Shown piece by piece: positions 15,212 through 22,322 of a stretch of DNA of 22,514 nucleotides (its first letter is position 1; each line of letters opens with the position of its first letter). Source of the stretch: a virus. The position numbers and the translations under genes are program-made. The stretch is from IMG/VR virus record IMGVR_UViG_3300033146_002537, positions 1 to 22,514 of that record; one strand, given 5' to 3'. Under the pieces are notes generated by a model, which worked only from the letters and a program-made list of their open reading frames with translations, had not been told where the DNA came from and did no database searches.

Positions 15212-15780
15212 TTGGGCACCTCTTCCACTTTGAGAATCCGCGCGGCGCTTGTCTCGTCGGAGCAAGTGATTTTCCACTTGTACCGGACGGGGTGCCCGTA
15301 TTCGATTGTGGAAAACGTGTGGATCCAATAGCGCACTTGCGGTGCGCCGGGCACAAACGCGTGATGTGGTCCTTCCCATTCGTGCGGCGTGTAGCCGGTG
15401 CTGACGGCGGAAATCAAGGCTCGCGCGGCTTGGCGGGGCGGGGCAATCCCCACTTCGGCCATGACTTGCGCCGTTTCGGTTGCGGTCATGTCGCCGAGGG
15501 GCGCAATGTCGGTAGCCGGGGTGCGGCTTCCGAAGTTGACCGGCGCGGCGTTGCGCGCGGGCCTGTGGGGCGGGTTTCCGGTTGAGGCGAGCCAGCCGAC
15601 AATGACAAGCACGGCGACGAAGCCAAGCATGGCGGCAGCGGTTAGGACGAAAACGGCACCGTTGCTTGTCGGCTGCGGTGCGTGCTTGTCGGTTTCGAGT
15701 GCGGCGATTTCCGCGTGAAGGCGTGCAAGGTCCCTCTCGGTTTCTACTTCGCGAACAAGTTCGGCGGTTGTTTTTTTCAT
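15208..15780 (-). CDS. Single-pass membrane protein of unknown function
   Basis: This 190-residue protein has a charged, helical and coiled-coil-prone N-terminus (residues 1-30, AELVREVETERDLARLHAEI), one transmembrane helix (about 41-65) and a C-terminal domain of about 120 residues. The soluble domain has a Pro/Arg-rich linker, a helical part (TATETAQVMAEVGIAPPRQA) and a beta-rich end with a single Cys (Cys173). The likely topology is N-in, with the C-terminal domain in the periplasm. The long open frame upstream runs across the neighbouring gene; the ATG at 15780 follows the ACC-rich leader and a hairpin and is clearly preferred. It precedes and overlaps the 28-residue microprotein. Lysis, spanin-like or superinfection-exclusion roles are possible; nothing is diagnostic. 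Confidence 0.75.
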   Translation of the reverse strand: MKKTTAELVREVETERDLARLHAEIAALETDKHAPQPTSNGAVFVLTAAAMLGFVAVLVIVGWLASTGNPPHRPARNAAPVNFGSRTPATDIAPLGDMTATETAQVMAEVGIAPPRQAARALISAVSTGYTPHEWEGPHHAFVPGAPQVRYWIHTFSTIEYGHPVRYKWKITCSDETSAARILKVEEVPK

Positions 15781-15832
15781 GGTTTCGGTTGGTTCGGTTT
15801 GGTTGGCGGGGGATGGAACCCCGCCCGGTTGG
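15781..15832 (-). promoter_or_regulatory. Hairpin plus ACC-rich leader before the membrane protein gene
   Basis: Between the stop of the 108-residue gene and the ATG at 15780 lies a perfect 7-bp hairpin (arms 15805-15811 and 15819-15825). It is followed by an A/C-rich leader reading AACCAAACCGAACCAACCG. There is no Shine-Dalgarno site. The arrangement copies that of modules A and B but lacks their upstream promoter half. Confidence 0.55.
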
Positions 15833-16159
15833 CTAGCTGATTGCGCGCCAAACTTTGAAATCATCCCAACGGCACGGCTTGCTGATTGTCCACTTTTCCC
15901 AAAGCGGTGAACCGTCGGGGTTTTCGTCGGTTGCAACGCAAAGCACGTTTTTCTGAAGCTTTGCGGCTCGCGCGCCTTTTCCCGGCCCGTAACCAAGCCA
16001 CAAGGTATGCGTCGCGCCGATGGCAGCGAAATGTCCGGCAAGTGCGCCGTCAACAACGGTGTGGACGGTGCCGGAGGTTGTTTCCGTGACGGTCGTGTAA
16101 TCGCGCCCGGAAAGGGCGAAAGCGGCGCGGTCTTGCATTTGTCGGTCGATGTCTTGCAT
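15833..16159 (-). CDS. Small phage protein of unknown function behind promoter module B
   Basis: This 108-residue soluble protein is not recognised. It starts with a Gln/Asp/Arg-rich helix (MQDIDRQMQDRAAFALSGRD), then a beta-prone Thr/Val-rich section (YTTVTETTSGTVHTVVDG), and ends with a Trp-rich segment (WEKWTISKPCRWDDFKVWRA). It has two cysteines and no membrane segment or signal peptide. The ATG at 16159 is set by the conserved leader of module B directly upstream. Together with the 126-residue gene it belongs to a pair of unrelated small genes under near-identical control elements. That suggests the same timing and regulator, possibly early host takeover functions. Confidence 0.72.
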   Translation of the reverse strand: MQDIDRQMQDRAAFALSGRDYTTVTETTSGTVHTVVDGALAGHFAAIGATHTLWLGYGPGKGARAAKLQKNVLCVATDENPDGSPLWEKWTISKPCRWDDFKVWRAIS

Positions 16160-16265
16160 TGTGTCGTTTGGTTCGGTTCGGCGGGCGTTGCGCCCGGCGG
16201 GGCGAGACTACGCCCGGACCGAATTCGATGCAAGCACTTTTTTGCATTTTTCGAAACTTTTTTTC
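16157..16265 (-). promoter_or_regulatory. Repeated promoter/dyad/hairpin-leader module B
   Basis: This is the second copy of the module described at 15019-15126. It fills most of the gap between the polymerase stop and the 108-residue gene. It has the TTTCGAAA palindrome (16249-16256), a perfect ATGCAA-N8-TTGCAT dyad (16228-16247), a -35 candidate TTGCAT (16228-16233), a 17-base spacer and a -10 candidate TAGTCT (16205-16210). A 6-bp hairpin with a CAA loop (16182-16196) and an ACC-rich leader run to the ATG. The -35 candidate lies inside the dyad, as expected for an operator overlapping a promoter. The predicted start of transcription falls at the base of the hairpin in both copies. Confidence 0.65.
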
Positions 16266-16285
16266 CGCCCTTGGAACAAGGGGTT

Positions 16286-18235
16286 TCAGACGCAGTGCCC
16301 CCAGTCCGGCCCGGTTTCGCCGTCCACAAGGACCGGCACCCGGAGCGGGATTGCTCCATTCATCGTCTCCGCAAGAGCTTCCCAAGCGTCGGCGGGTGCG
16401 CCGGCGTCGGAAAAGTCCAGTTCATCGTGGATTGTGAGGCGCGGAACACCGAGCACGTCGAAAAGTCCATCGTCCCACGCCCGGAGCATGGCAACCTTCA
16501 TTAAATCCGCCGCGCTTCCCTGAAGCTTCCGGTTGAGCGCCTTGTGGGTATGCGCAAGGCGGATGTCGCCGCCCCAAACCGCAAGCGCCTTTTCGTAAGG
16601 CAAAGCAAGGGTGTTTTTCGACCATTGCGACGGTTCCCAAAGGTCGAAGCGAGACTTGCGCCCTAGTATGGTTCGAATCGCTCCGGTTGTTTCGGCTTCC
16701 CGCACGGCGGCTTGCATCGTGGTTTTCACAAAGGGCATTGCCCGATGGTACGCTTCAAACAGTTTTTTGCCTGGCGCGTCGGTCAACCCGAGCGAACGAA
16801 TGAGCTTTGCCACGCCCATTCCGTAAATTAAGCCGAACGAAATTGTTTTCGCAGGCTTACGTTTCAGTTCCAATCCGGTCATTTCCGAAACCATGTCTTG
16901 CGCTAGTTTGTGGTAATCGGTGTTCGGGTTCGCGGCATATCTTGCACGGACATCTTCCGCGCCGGGGCCGGTTGCGTAATGCGCTAGAAACCGGTATTCA
17001 ATTTGTGAATAGTCGAAACGTTTCCATCCGACGTGCCCGGCATCGGGAACGAACAGCCCGCGAATCAAAGGCGCAAGTTCTTCGTCTCGACTCGGGACGT
17101 TTTGCAGATTCGGCTTTGAGCTTGCGAAACGCCCGGAGCGGGTGCCGCCCGTCCCGCCCCGGAGCGGGTGGAATTGACAGAAAACTTTGCCGTCCACGTG
17201 AGCGTCGAGAATGTAGCTTTTCAGGAAAGTATCGCGCAATTTTTGAGTCTTGCGGATGTCAACGACTTTCGCGGCGACGGGGTGCGGGCAATTTTGCAGG
17301 TAAGGCTTCGTGAAACTCGGCTTCCCGGTGGCGCTTGTCTCATGTCTCAATCCAAGGGCCTTCCATGCTTGCGCCAACGAAGCCGCCGCGTTGACGTTGA
17401 CCGGGAAGCCGACAAGCGCTGAAAGCTCCGCATTCTGCTTTTCGGCGCGGTTGCCTAGCTCGTCGTAAAGTTGCTCAGCGCGGTCGATGTCCACGGAAAC
17501 CCCTGCGGCGCGCATTTCGAGCAAAAGCGGGATCAAGCGGCATTCCATGTGGAAAACGTCAAGCAAGCCTTCGGCGGCAAGTAGCGGCCATTGCTTTTCC
17601 ATTATGCGCAAGGGCAGCTCCACGTCGCTTGCCGCGTAGGGACCGACCAGCGACGCAGGCGCGGCATGGATGTGTTTGCGCATTGCCGAGCTTGGTTTTT
17701 CGCCGAACCACTCCGCAAGCCAAGTGTAAAGCAAAGTGCTTTCCTTTCCTGCACCCAAATACTTTTGCCCCAAGTGCTCCAAATTTGTCTTGCCGCTTTC
17801 CGTCAAGAGTGCTTCGGCGAATTGCACGTCATGGAGCGGACCTTGCACCTGCACGCCTTCGGCGCGCATCCATCCGACATCGTAAAGCAGATTTGCCCCA
17901 ACCTTCGGAATGTGCGGCGTTTCCATGACTTGCCGCAGCCATGGCAAAATCTTGTCCGGCGCGAAGTTCTCCCCTGTGCGGTGTCGCAACGGGTAATATG
18001 CGCGGAAGCCGTCGGGCGTTCCGAGAGCGAATCCGACGACGTGCCCGCTTCCGCGCGCCCATCCCGGTCCTTGCGTCAAAAGCGCCGGGTCGAACGTCTC
18101 GACATCGAAGGCAATTGCCGACGCTTCCCAAAGGCGCGGCAAGGCCTTCGGCATGCGCCACCCGGTATCCGGCAGATACGGCTGCGGGCGCGTCGGCAGG
18201 TGCCGTGTTTCGTTTTCGTTCCAGAATAATCCCAT
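16286..18235 (-). CDS. Family A DNA polymerase with 3'-5' exonuclease
   Basis: This 649-residue replicative polymerase has both expected domains. The exonuclease part shows ExoI (AFDVETFDP), ExoII (NLLYDVGW) and ExoIII (YAASDVELP). The polymerase part shows motif A (DYSQIEYRFLAHY), motif B on the O-helix (RKPAKTISFGLIYGMG, with Phe at the dideoxy-discrimination site) and motif C (IHDELDF). No 5'-3' nuclease domain is present, as usual for phage PolA-type enzymes. I chose ATG 18235, four bases after the clamp stop; a TTG at 18247 would add four residues. It follows the sliding-clamp gene directly, so the two probably form a phage replication pair. Downstream lie a short hairpin and promoter module B, so it may be the last gene of the main replication transcript. 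Confidence 0.96.
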   Translation of the reverse strand: MGLFWNENETRHLPTRPQPYLPDTGWRMPKALPRLWEASAIAFDVETFDPALLTQGPGWARGSGHVVGFALGTPDGFRAYYPLRHRTGENFAPDKILPWLRQVMETPHIPKVGANLLYDVGWMRAEGVQVQGPLHDVQFAEALLTESGKTNLEHLGQKYLGAGKESTLLYTWLAEWFGEKPSSAMRKHIHAAPASLVGPYAASDVELPLRIMEKQWPLLAAEGLLDVFHMECRLIPLLLEMRAAGVSVDIDRAEQLYDELGNRAEKQNAELSALVGFPVNVNAAASLAQAWKALGLRHETSATGKPSFTKPYLQNCPHPVAAKVVDIRKTQKLRDTFLKSYILDAHVDGKVFCQFHPLRGGTGGTRSGRFASSKPNLQNVPSRDEELAPLIRGLFVPDAGHVGWKRFDYSQIEYRFLAHYATGPGAEDVRARYAANPNTDYHKLAQDMVSEMTGLELKRKPAKTISFGLIYGMGVAKLIRSLGLTDAPGKKLFEAYHRAMPFVKTTMQAAVREAETTGAIRTILGRKSRFDLWEPSQWSKNTLALPYEKALAVWGGDIRLAHTHKALNRKLQGSAADLMKVAMLRAWDDGLFDVLGVPRLTIHDELDFSDAGAPADAWEALAETMNGAIPLRVPVLVDGETGPDWGHCV

Positions 18236-18239
18236 GACG

Positions 18240-19223
18240 TCACACAATTTTTACGCCCATGAGAGCACCGCGCAAGTTTTTTTCCGGACATTGAAACGCT
18301 ACCTTTTCCGGGTAGGCGCGGAAATCGGCATGCGTCGCCGCCTGCAGCACGGGTCGCAAGGTGCGCATGCTGAACGCGCATTGTGGAAACGCAACACCCG
18401 GCAACGTGACGCTAGCCTGTTGCCCGTCATGTTGCGTTACGGTGACGGTTTCGCCGGCCAGATGCACGGTGCGCAATTTCGAATCGTTAAACGGCGCAAG
18501 CGTTTGCACGGCGGCCTTGAGTGCTTCGGGTATGCGTGAAAGCGTTGCGCCGGTGTCGAGAATCGGTGTAACGTCTGGCCATTCCAGTGCCGATGTCTTG
18601 GCCAGAATCCATGTTCCATCGGCAAGGTAGAATGTAATGCGGTCTTCGCCGATACGCGCCGAAACGGGCTGTTCCGGCAACGCGGCGATGATTGCGGCGG
18701 CATGTTTCGGCACGGCGCATGCGACGGGAAACTTCCCGCCTAGCCGAATTTGCGCAATCACAATGTTATTCGTTGCCGTGGCGCAATCGCCGTGCAACGC
18801 AATTGTTTGCGCGAATGGGCGCGCGTTATCGTCGCCGACGAACGGCGCAAGCATGGCAAACGCCGCGCGGAAGTCAACCGCTAACGGGAACGGTTCGCCG
18901 CGCGGTTTAACGTCGGGGATGTCTTCGGCGTCCACGTTTGCGATGCTCGTCGAAAAAGTGCCGTCACCGACGACAAGACACTCGCCGCGTCTGGTGAGTG
19001 TGGGCACGCCTTTGCATGCTTTGACGCCCAACAAAAACTTTGCGGCGTCCGGGCATGCGTCGAGCCCGATATCAAAAGGCGTGGAAATCGCAAGATGAGC
19101 ATTGAAACCGTAAAGCCGTCCGTCGGCAATGCGGAAATGCCGCAAGCTCGGAATGATTGCGGCGCGCGTCGCCGTTGCGTGCCGGGCAAGCGACAGCTTT
19201 GCAATGATGTCTTTTCGGGTCAT
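18240..19223 (-). CDS. Sliding-clamp-like processivity factor (DnaN-type fold)
   Basis: The product (327 residues) has the beta-rich, low-Cys pattern of bacterial and phage beta clamps. The segment RIADGRLYGFNAHLAISTPF resembles the first clamp repeat, and ARIGEDRITFYLADGTWILA resembles the strand pair typical of a later clamp domain. It is a little shorter than E. coli DnaN (366 residues), consistent with three divergent domains. It would form a ring that tethers the adjacent family A polymerase. The ATG overlaps the upstream stop (ATGA), and the polymerase starts four bases after its end. I rate clamp identity as likely rather than proven because no single residue motif defines the family. 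The alternative is an unrelated beta-rich replication accessory protein. Confidence 0.75.
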   Translation of the reverse strand: MTRKDIIAKLSLARHATATRAAIIPSLRHFRIADGRLYGFNAHLAISTPFDIGLDACPDAAKFLLGVKACKGVPTLTRRGECLVVGDGTFSTSIANVDAEDIPDVKPRGEPFPLAVDFRAAFAMLAPFVGDDNARPFAQTIALHGDCATATNNIVIAQIRLGGKFPVACAVPKHAAAIIAALPEQPVSARIGEDRITFYLADGTWILAKTSALEWPDVTPILDTGATLSRIPEALKAAVQTLAPFNDSKLRTVHLAGETVTVTQHDGQQASVTLPGVAFPQCAFSMRTLRPVLQAATHADFRAYPEKVAFQCPEKNLRGALMGVKIV

Positions 19224-19456
19224 TTTCTGAGCGGGTCGGGGATGAAGCCGGTAACGCTGTAAAACCGTCGCCAGCGACGATAATACATGTTAACGGTTAT
19301 GGGGGATATGCCGGTTGTTTCGCGCAGTACTTCCCCGAGTGCGGGCGCGGCTTTGTTGCGGCGCGCTATTGCCGTGCAAGTTTGCCACACGGTCAAGCCT
19401 TTGCCAGACTTTGGGGCAACAATTCCGTTGCTGGTTTGTCGTTGTTTTTTGTTCAT
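19220..19456 (-). CDS. Small basic protein, putative helix-turn-helix DNA-binding
   Basis: This 78-residue product is basic and helical, with a likely helix-turn-helix: a first helix in WQTCTAIARRNK, then VLRETTGISPITVNMYYRRW, where ISPITVNMYYRRWRRF would be the recognition helix. It could be a transcription regulator of the early block or a replication accessory factor. The ATG at 19456 lies 19 bases after the helicase stop and is preceded by an ACC-rich leader (AACGAACCAACCCGC). In-frame ATGs further up lie inside the helicase C-terminal codons and would add about a dozen residues. The stop overlaps the clamp start. It is a possible candidate for the factor reading the dyads in modules A and B, but that is speculation. 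Confidence 0.65.
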   Translation of the reverse strand: MNKKQRQTSNGIVAPKSGKGLTVWQTCTAIARRNKAAPALGEVLRETTGISPITVNMYYRRWRRFYSVTGFIPDPLRK

Positions 19457-19475
19457 TTTGCGGGTTGGTTCGTTG

Positions 19476-21023
19476 TCAAAAAGGGATGTCGTCATCGTCA
19501 TCGGGTGCCGGTTCGGCTGCGTCGGGTGCCGGTCCCCCGAAAACGGCGGATATGATTTCAGGAAATTTTTTGTTTGTCCAAACTTTAATCCGTGTCGGGC
19601 GAAAAAGATCGTCAACCCGCGTTAAAGCTTCGTCGATTGTTTCTGGAAAGGGTTTGTCCCCGTTGCGGTCGGTCCACCATGCGAGAGCCTTGCGCAACGC
19701 GAAGCCTTTGTGCTCAAAGCATACCCACTCCGCAAACACGCGCATTCCGCACTGATAGGAAACCTTCAGGCTTGGCGGCTTTGCCTTGTCGCGCGGGCGG
19801 TGCTTAGCGTAGGTCACAAAGTGCACGGCGAAGCTTGTGACCACCGGGGCACTGTCGATGATGAGTGCTTCACCAGCGGCGACCGCGCCGAAATTCACCT
19901 TGCGCGGAAACTCGAAACCGCAAAACGGGCAGACACGCGCGGATGCGTGGCAATAGCAAGCACACTCCGGGCATTCGCGCACAGGTGCCGCGCCTCCGCC
20001 TTTGCCTTTGCGTTTCGGCAAGATCGGGTCATTGACCGGACCCAAGCGCCGGGTATTTGCCGCGAAGTCAAGCACCAGGCAATTCTCTTTTCCGGGTGCC
20101 GGGCGGGTGCCGCGTCCGAGCATTTGCACCCACAGGCCCGGTGACGCGGTTGGGCGTAGCATGATAATGCAGTCGATGCCTGGGAAATCAAACCCCGTGG
20201 TCAACACGTTATTGTTGACTACGGCGCGGATGCGCCCGGCTTTGAAGCTGTCGAGAATGCGCGCGCGTTCATCGTTCGAAATTTGCGAATGCACGGCGGC
20301 GGCGGGTACCGTTTCGTCGAGTGCAGCGCGCGTCACCGCTTCCCGGTCGACGGCGGCTTGCAAGGCGTGCTGCACGAAGTCGCCGCCCGACATGCGGACG
20401 CCGGACACGTCGAGCGTTTCGCTCGTCGCTTTCGGCACGAGCATGGCAAGAAAGCCGTCCTTTATGAGTTGCAGAAAGTCCCCGCTTCGGGTGTTATCGA
20501 AACAAATGTCTGTGAAAAGACCGCCTTCGGTGAGCATCCCGCCTTTCAGCCTGTAGGGTGTCGCCGACAAACCGATTATTTTTAAAAGCGGATTTGTTGC
20601 GCGCAACGCGTCGAAAAGCTTTTGATACATCGACCCTTGCTTGTCGGAAACTAGGTGGCACTCATCCACAATGCACAAATCCACTTTCCCGAAAAGCTCC
20701 GGTTTTTTCCATGCCGACGCAACCCCGGCAAAGGTGATCGGGCGCACCTCACGCATACCCAACCCCGCTGAATAGATACCAAGCGGCGCGGCGTTCCACA
20801 TCGCAAGCAACTTTTCGGCGTTCTGCTGTAACAGCTCTTTAACATGGGTCAGCATCAATACCCGCTGGCTTGGATAAGCCATCACGCGCCGGATGATTTC
20901 GGCGACAAGCAAAGCCTTTCCGGTTCCGGTCGGCATGGCGACAACCGGGTTTCCGGCGTGGTTTTCAAAATACCGGAACACGGATTCGACGGCGGCTTGC
21001 TGGTATGGGCGGAGTGTGTACAT
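19476..21023 (-). CDS. SF2 DEAD/DEAH-type helicase with Zn ribbon and SSB-like C-terminal tip
   Basis: The 515-residue protein has the SF2 helicase motifs in order: Q-like start (LRPYQQAAV), Walker A (MPTGTGKA, Lys36), DECH box (residues 120-123), SAT (153-155) and motif VI (QMLGRGTRP). After the ATPase core comes a four-Cys ribbon (CPECACYCH...CPFCG, about 375-395), then a Trp/Tyr-rich domain (about 400-490) found at the end of many phage helicases. A short PAPDAAEPAP linker follows. The last eight residues are DDDDDIPF, matching the acidic DDDIPF tip of bacterial SSB. Translation starts one base after the nuclease stop. The likely role is unwinding during phage replication or recombination, working with the adjacent nuclease. 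The SSB-like tip is unusual for a helicase. Confidence 0.95.
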   Translation of the reverse strand: MYTLRPYQQAAVESVFRYFENHAGNPVVAMPTGTGKALLVAEIIRRVMAYPSQRVLMLTHVKELLQQNAEKLLAMWNAAPLGIYSAGLGMREVRPITFAGVASAWKKPELFGKVDLCIVDECHLVSDKQGSMYQKLFDALRATNPLLKIIGLSATPYRLKGGMLTEGGLFTDICFDNTRSGDFLQLIKDGFLAMLVPKATSETLDVSGVRMSGGDFVQHALQAAVDREAVTRAALDETVPAAAVHSQISNDERARILDSFKAGRIRAVVNNNVLTTGFDFPGIDCIIMLRPTASPGLWVQMLGRGTRPAPGKENCLVLDFAANTRRLGPVNDPILPKRKGKGGGAAPVRECPECACYCHASARVCPFCGFEFPRKVNFGAVAAGEALIIDSAPVVTSFAVHFVTYAKHRPRDKAKPPSLKVSYQCGMRVFAEWVCFEHKGFALRKALAWWTDRNGDKPFPETIDEALTRVDDLFRPTRIKVWTNKKFPEIISAVFGGPAPDAAEPAPDDDDDIPF

Positions 21024-21024
21024 A

Positions 21025-21864
21025 TCACATTGCCCTCAGCGCGTAGTTTACACAAGCCGCCGCTTGCGCGGTCTTGTCCGGTATCGGGCCGAAAAGCGCA
21101 CAAGTCCATTGCCCTTGCGGCGCGGGGCGGGAGTGCTGGCATGTGCGGCAATTGCGCAACGGTGCCGCGTTCTCGTGGCAAATGGCCGAGAAGGGGCAAA
21201 AACGACATCGCCACCACGCCGGGCTGTTGCTTTCACGCGGCGGCGGCAACTCGGAAAAAACAATGTCTTTCGCGGTTTCCCGATAGCGTGCGGCAATGTG
21301 CGGCGCGGCGTCCACAAGCTCGAAGTGAAGCGTGTCGTCATTTTTGTTGACAGCGCAATACAGCCCCGCAGGCAGGTTGAAAAAGTGCATGTAAATCTGC
21401 ATTTGCGCGTAATGGACAGGCTTTGCTCGCATCACGCCTTGCGCGGCTACCGACCTGAAGTTTTTGTCGTTGCATGTCTTGATCTCTAGCAGGAATGGTC
21501 CGGGGCGGTTAGGGCAGTCCGGTAGCGCGTCGCAAATTCCGTCCGCACTGCCTCGGAAGTGGTCTAACGTGTCCGGGTCGGAGAAATTGAACTGCTTCCC
21601 GGTTGCCGGGTCGCTGTCCTGAACACGAAACCCCGCCATTTCCAGCCAGCGTATTAAGCGGCTTTCCTCGGTGTGCCCGCGATTGAACAGGCGGAGCATG
21701 CGCCCCGAAAAGTCTTCGAATTGCGCCCATCGGAACGAATACCAGACTTTGCGGCGGCATGAATCACCGAGTTGAGAAGCGCCAAGGTGCCCGCGCGGGG
21801 AGGCGTCCGCAAGCACCTTGGCTGTTGCGTTCTCAACAAGTTGCGCTGTGATTTTTGCGGTCAT
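21025..21864 (-). CDS. Cas4/RecB-like PD-(D/E)XK nuclease with Fe-S cluster
   Basis: This 279-residue exonuclease-type protein shows the RecB-family nuclease pattern: His64 with Glu66/67, Asp108 in GSADGI, Glu127 and Lys129 in LLEIKT, and Gln154/Gln156 with Tyr158 in YAQMQIYM. One Cys near the start (Cys36 in GDSCRRKVWY) and three later (Cys220, Cys223, Cys229 in CRFCPFSAIC) make the 4Fe-4S arrangement seen in Cas4 and AddB. A second C-terminal cluster (Cys239, Cys242, Cys255, Cys271, with His244) looks like an added zinc finger. It lies next to the SF2 helicase, with overlapping starts on both sides, which suggests a helicase-nuclease pair for end processing, recombination or degradation of host DNA. 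Confidence 0.88.
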   Translation of the reverse strand: MTAKITAQLVENATAKVLADASPRGHLGASQLGDSCRRKVWYSFRWAQFEDFSGRMLRLFNRGHTEESRLIRWLEMAGFRVQDSDPATGKQFNFSDPDTLDHFRGSADGICDALPDCPNRPGPFLLEIKTCNDKNFRSVAAQGVMRAKPVHYAQMQIYMHFFNLPAGLYCAVNKNDDTLHFELVDAAPHIAARYRETAKDIVFSELPPPRESNSPAWWRCRFCPFSAICHENAAPLRNCRTCQHSRPAPQGQWTCALFGPIPDKTAQAAACVNYALRAM

Positions 21865-22136
21865 CGCAGACGCGCGGACTCGGCTTTCGCGTCGGTGTAA
21901 AGTTCCAGCAGCGCCAACACCATCGGGTCAGCGCCATATGCGAAACGGAAGGCGCGGTCGATAAACTCGACGTTTTCCGCATTTCCGTTTTTGCCGTGGC
22001 GGTGGATTTCAGCGGCTTCGGCTTCAACGCGTTGCGTCATCTCGCGCGCCTTTGTGATGTTCATAATTTCGACGCATGCCGCTAGCCGTTTGTGGCAAGG
22101 GTAGCATCGTGCTTTGATTTTGTCTTTCAGTGTCAT
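21861..22136 (-). CDS. Small helical phage protein with an N-terminal Cys/His cluster
   Basis: The product (91 residues) is not recognised. Near the start it has a CYPCHKRLAAC segment (Cys11, Cys14, His15, Cys21) that could bind zinc. It then has two helical, charged stretches (REMTQRVEAEAAEIHRHGKN and MVLALLELYTDAKAESARLR). There is no signal peptide or membrane segment. It is locked into the operon by ATGA overlaps at both ends, with the 59-residue gene before it and the nuclease after it. It therefore probably serves the same replication/recombination pathway. A nucleic-acid or protein adaptor is the most that can be said. Confidence 0.75.
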   Translation of the reverse strand: MTLKDKIKARCYPCHKRLAACVEIMNITKAREMTQRVEAEAAEIHRHGKNGNAENVEFIDRAFRFAYGADPMVLALLELYTDAKAESARLR

Positions 22137-22312
22137 TGGTTCTCTGGTTTCTGTGATTCGGTTTTGTGCGCGTCAATCAGCAAGGCTTGCGCGTTGCGTA
22201 GCGCTGCGATTGTTTCGGCCAGGTAGGCGTCGCCGTCGAGCATGCGCAAGACACGCAAGACGGCGTGCACGTTGTCGGCGGCTTCAAGCAAGATTTGCAG
22301 TTTTGTTGTCAT
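22133..22312 (-). CDS. Small helical phage protein of unknown function
   Basis: This 59-residue soluble protein is not recognised. It is nearly all helix-forming (TTKLQILLEAADNVHAVLRV then AYLAETIAALRNAQALLIDA), with a charged C-terminal tail. The frame is open to 22417, but those upstream codons are Arg/Pro-rich and cross an inverted repeat, so ATG 22312 is preferred. It lies 10 bases after that inverted repeat. The stop overlaps the next ATG (ATGA), making it the first visible gene of a tightly coupled run ending with the nuclease and helicase. Confidence 0.7.
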   Translation of the reverse strand: MTTKLQILLEAADNVHAVLRVLRMLDGDAYLAETIAALRNAQALLIDAHKTESQKPENQ

Positions 22313-22322
22313 ATGAAAAGAA

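Noticed and set aside
16266-16285. Hairpin CCCTTG-TTC-CAAGGG after the polymerase stop as a terminator
   Set aside because: The stem is followed by an A-tract, not a T-tract, on the transcribed strand, so it does not fit a rho-independent terminator.
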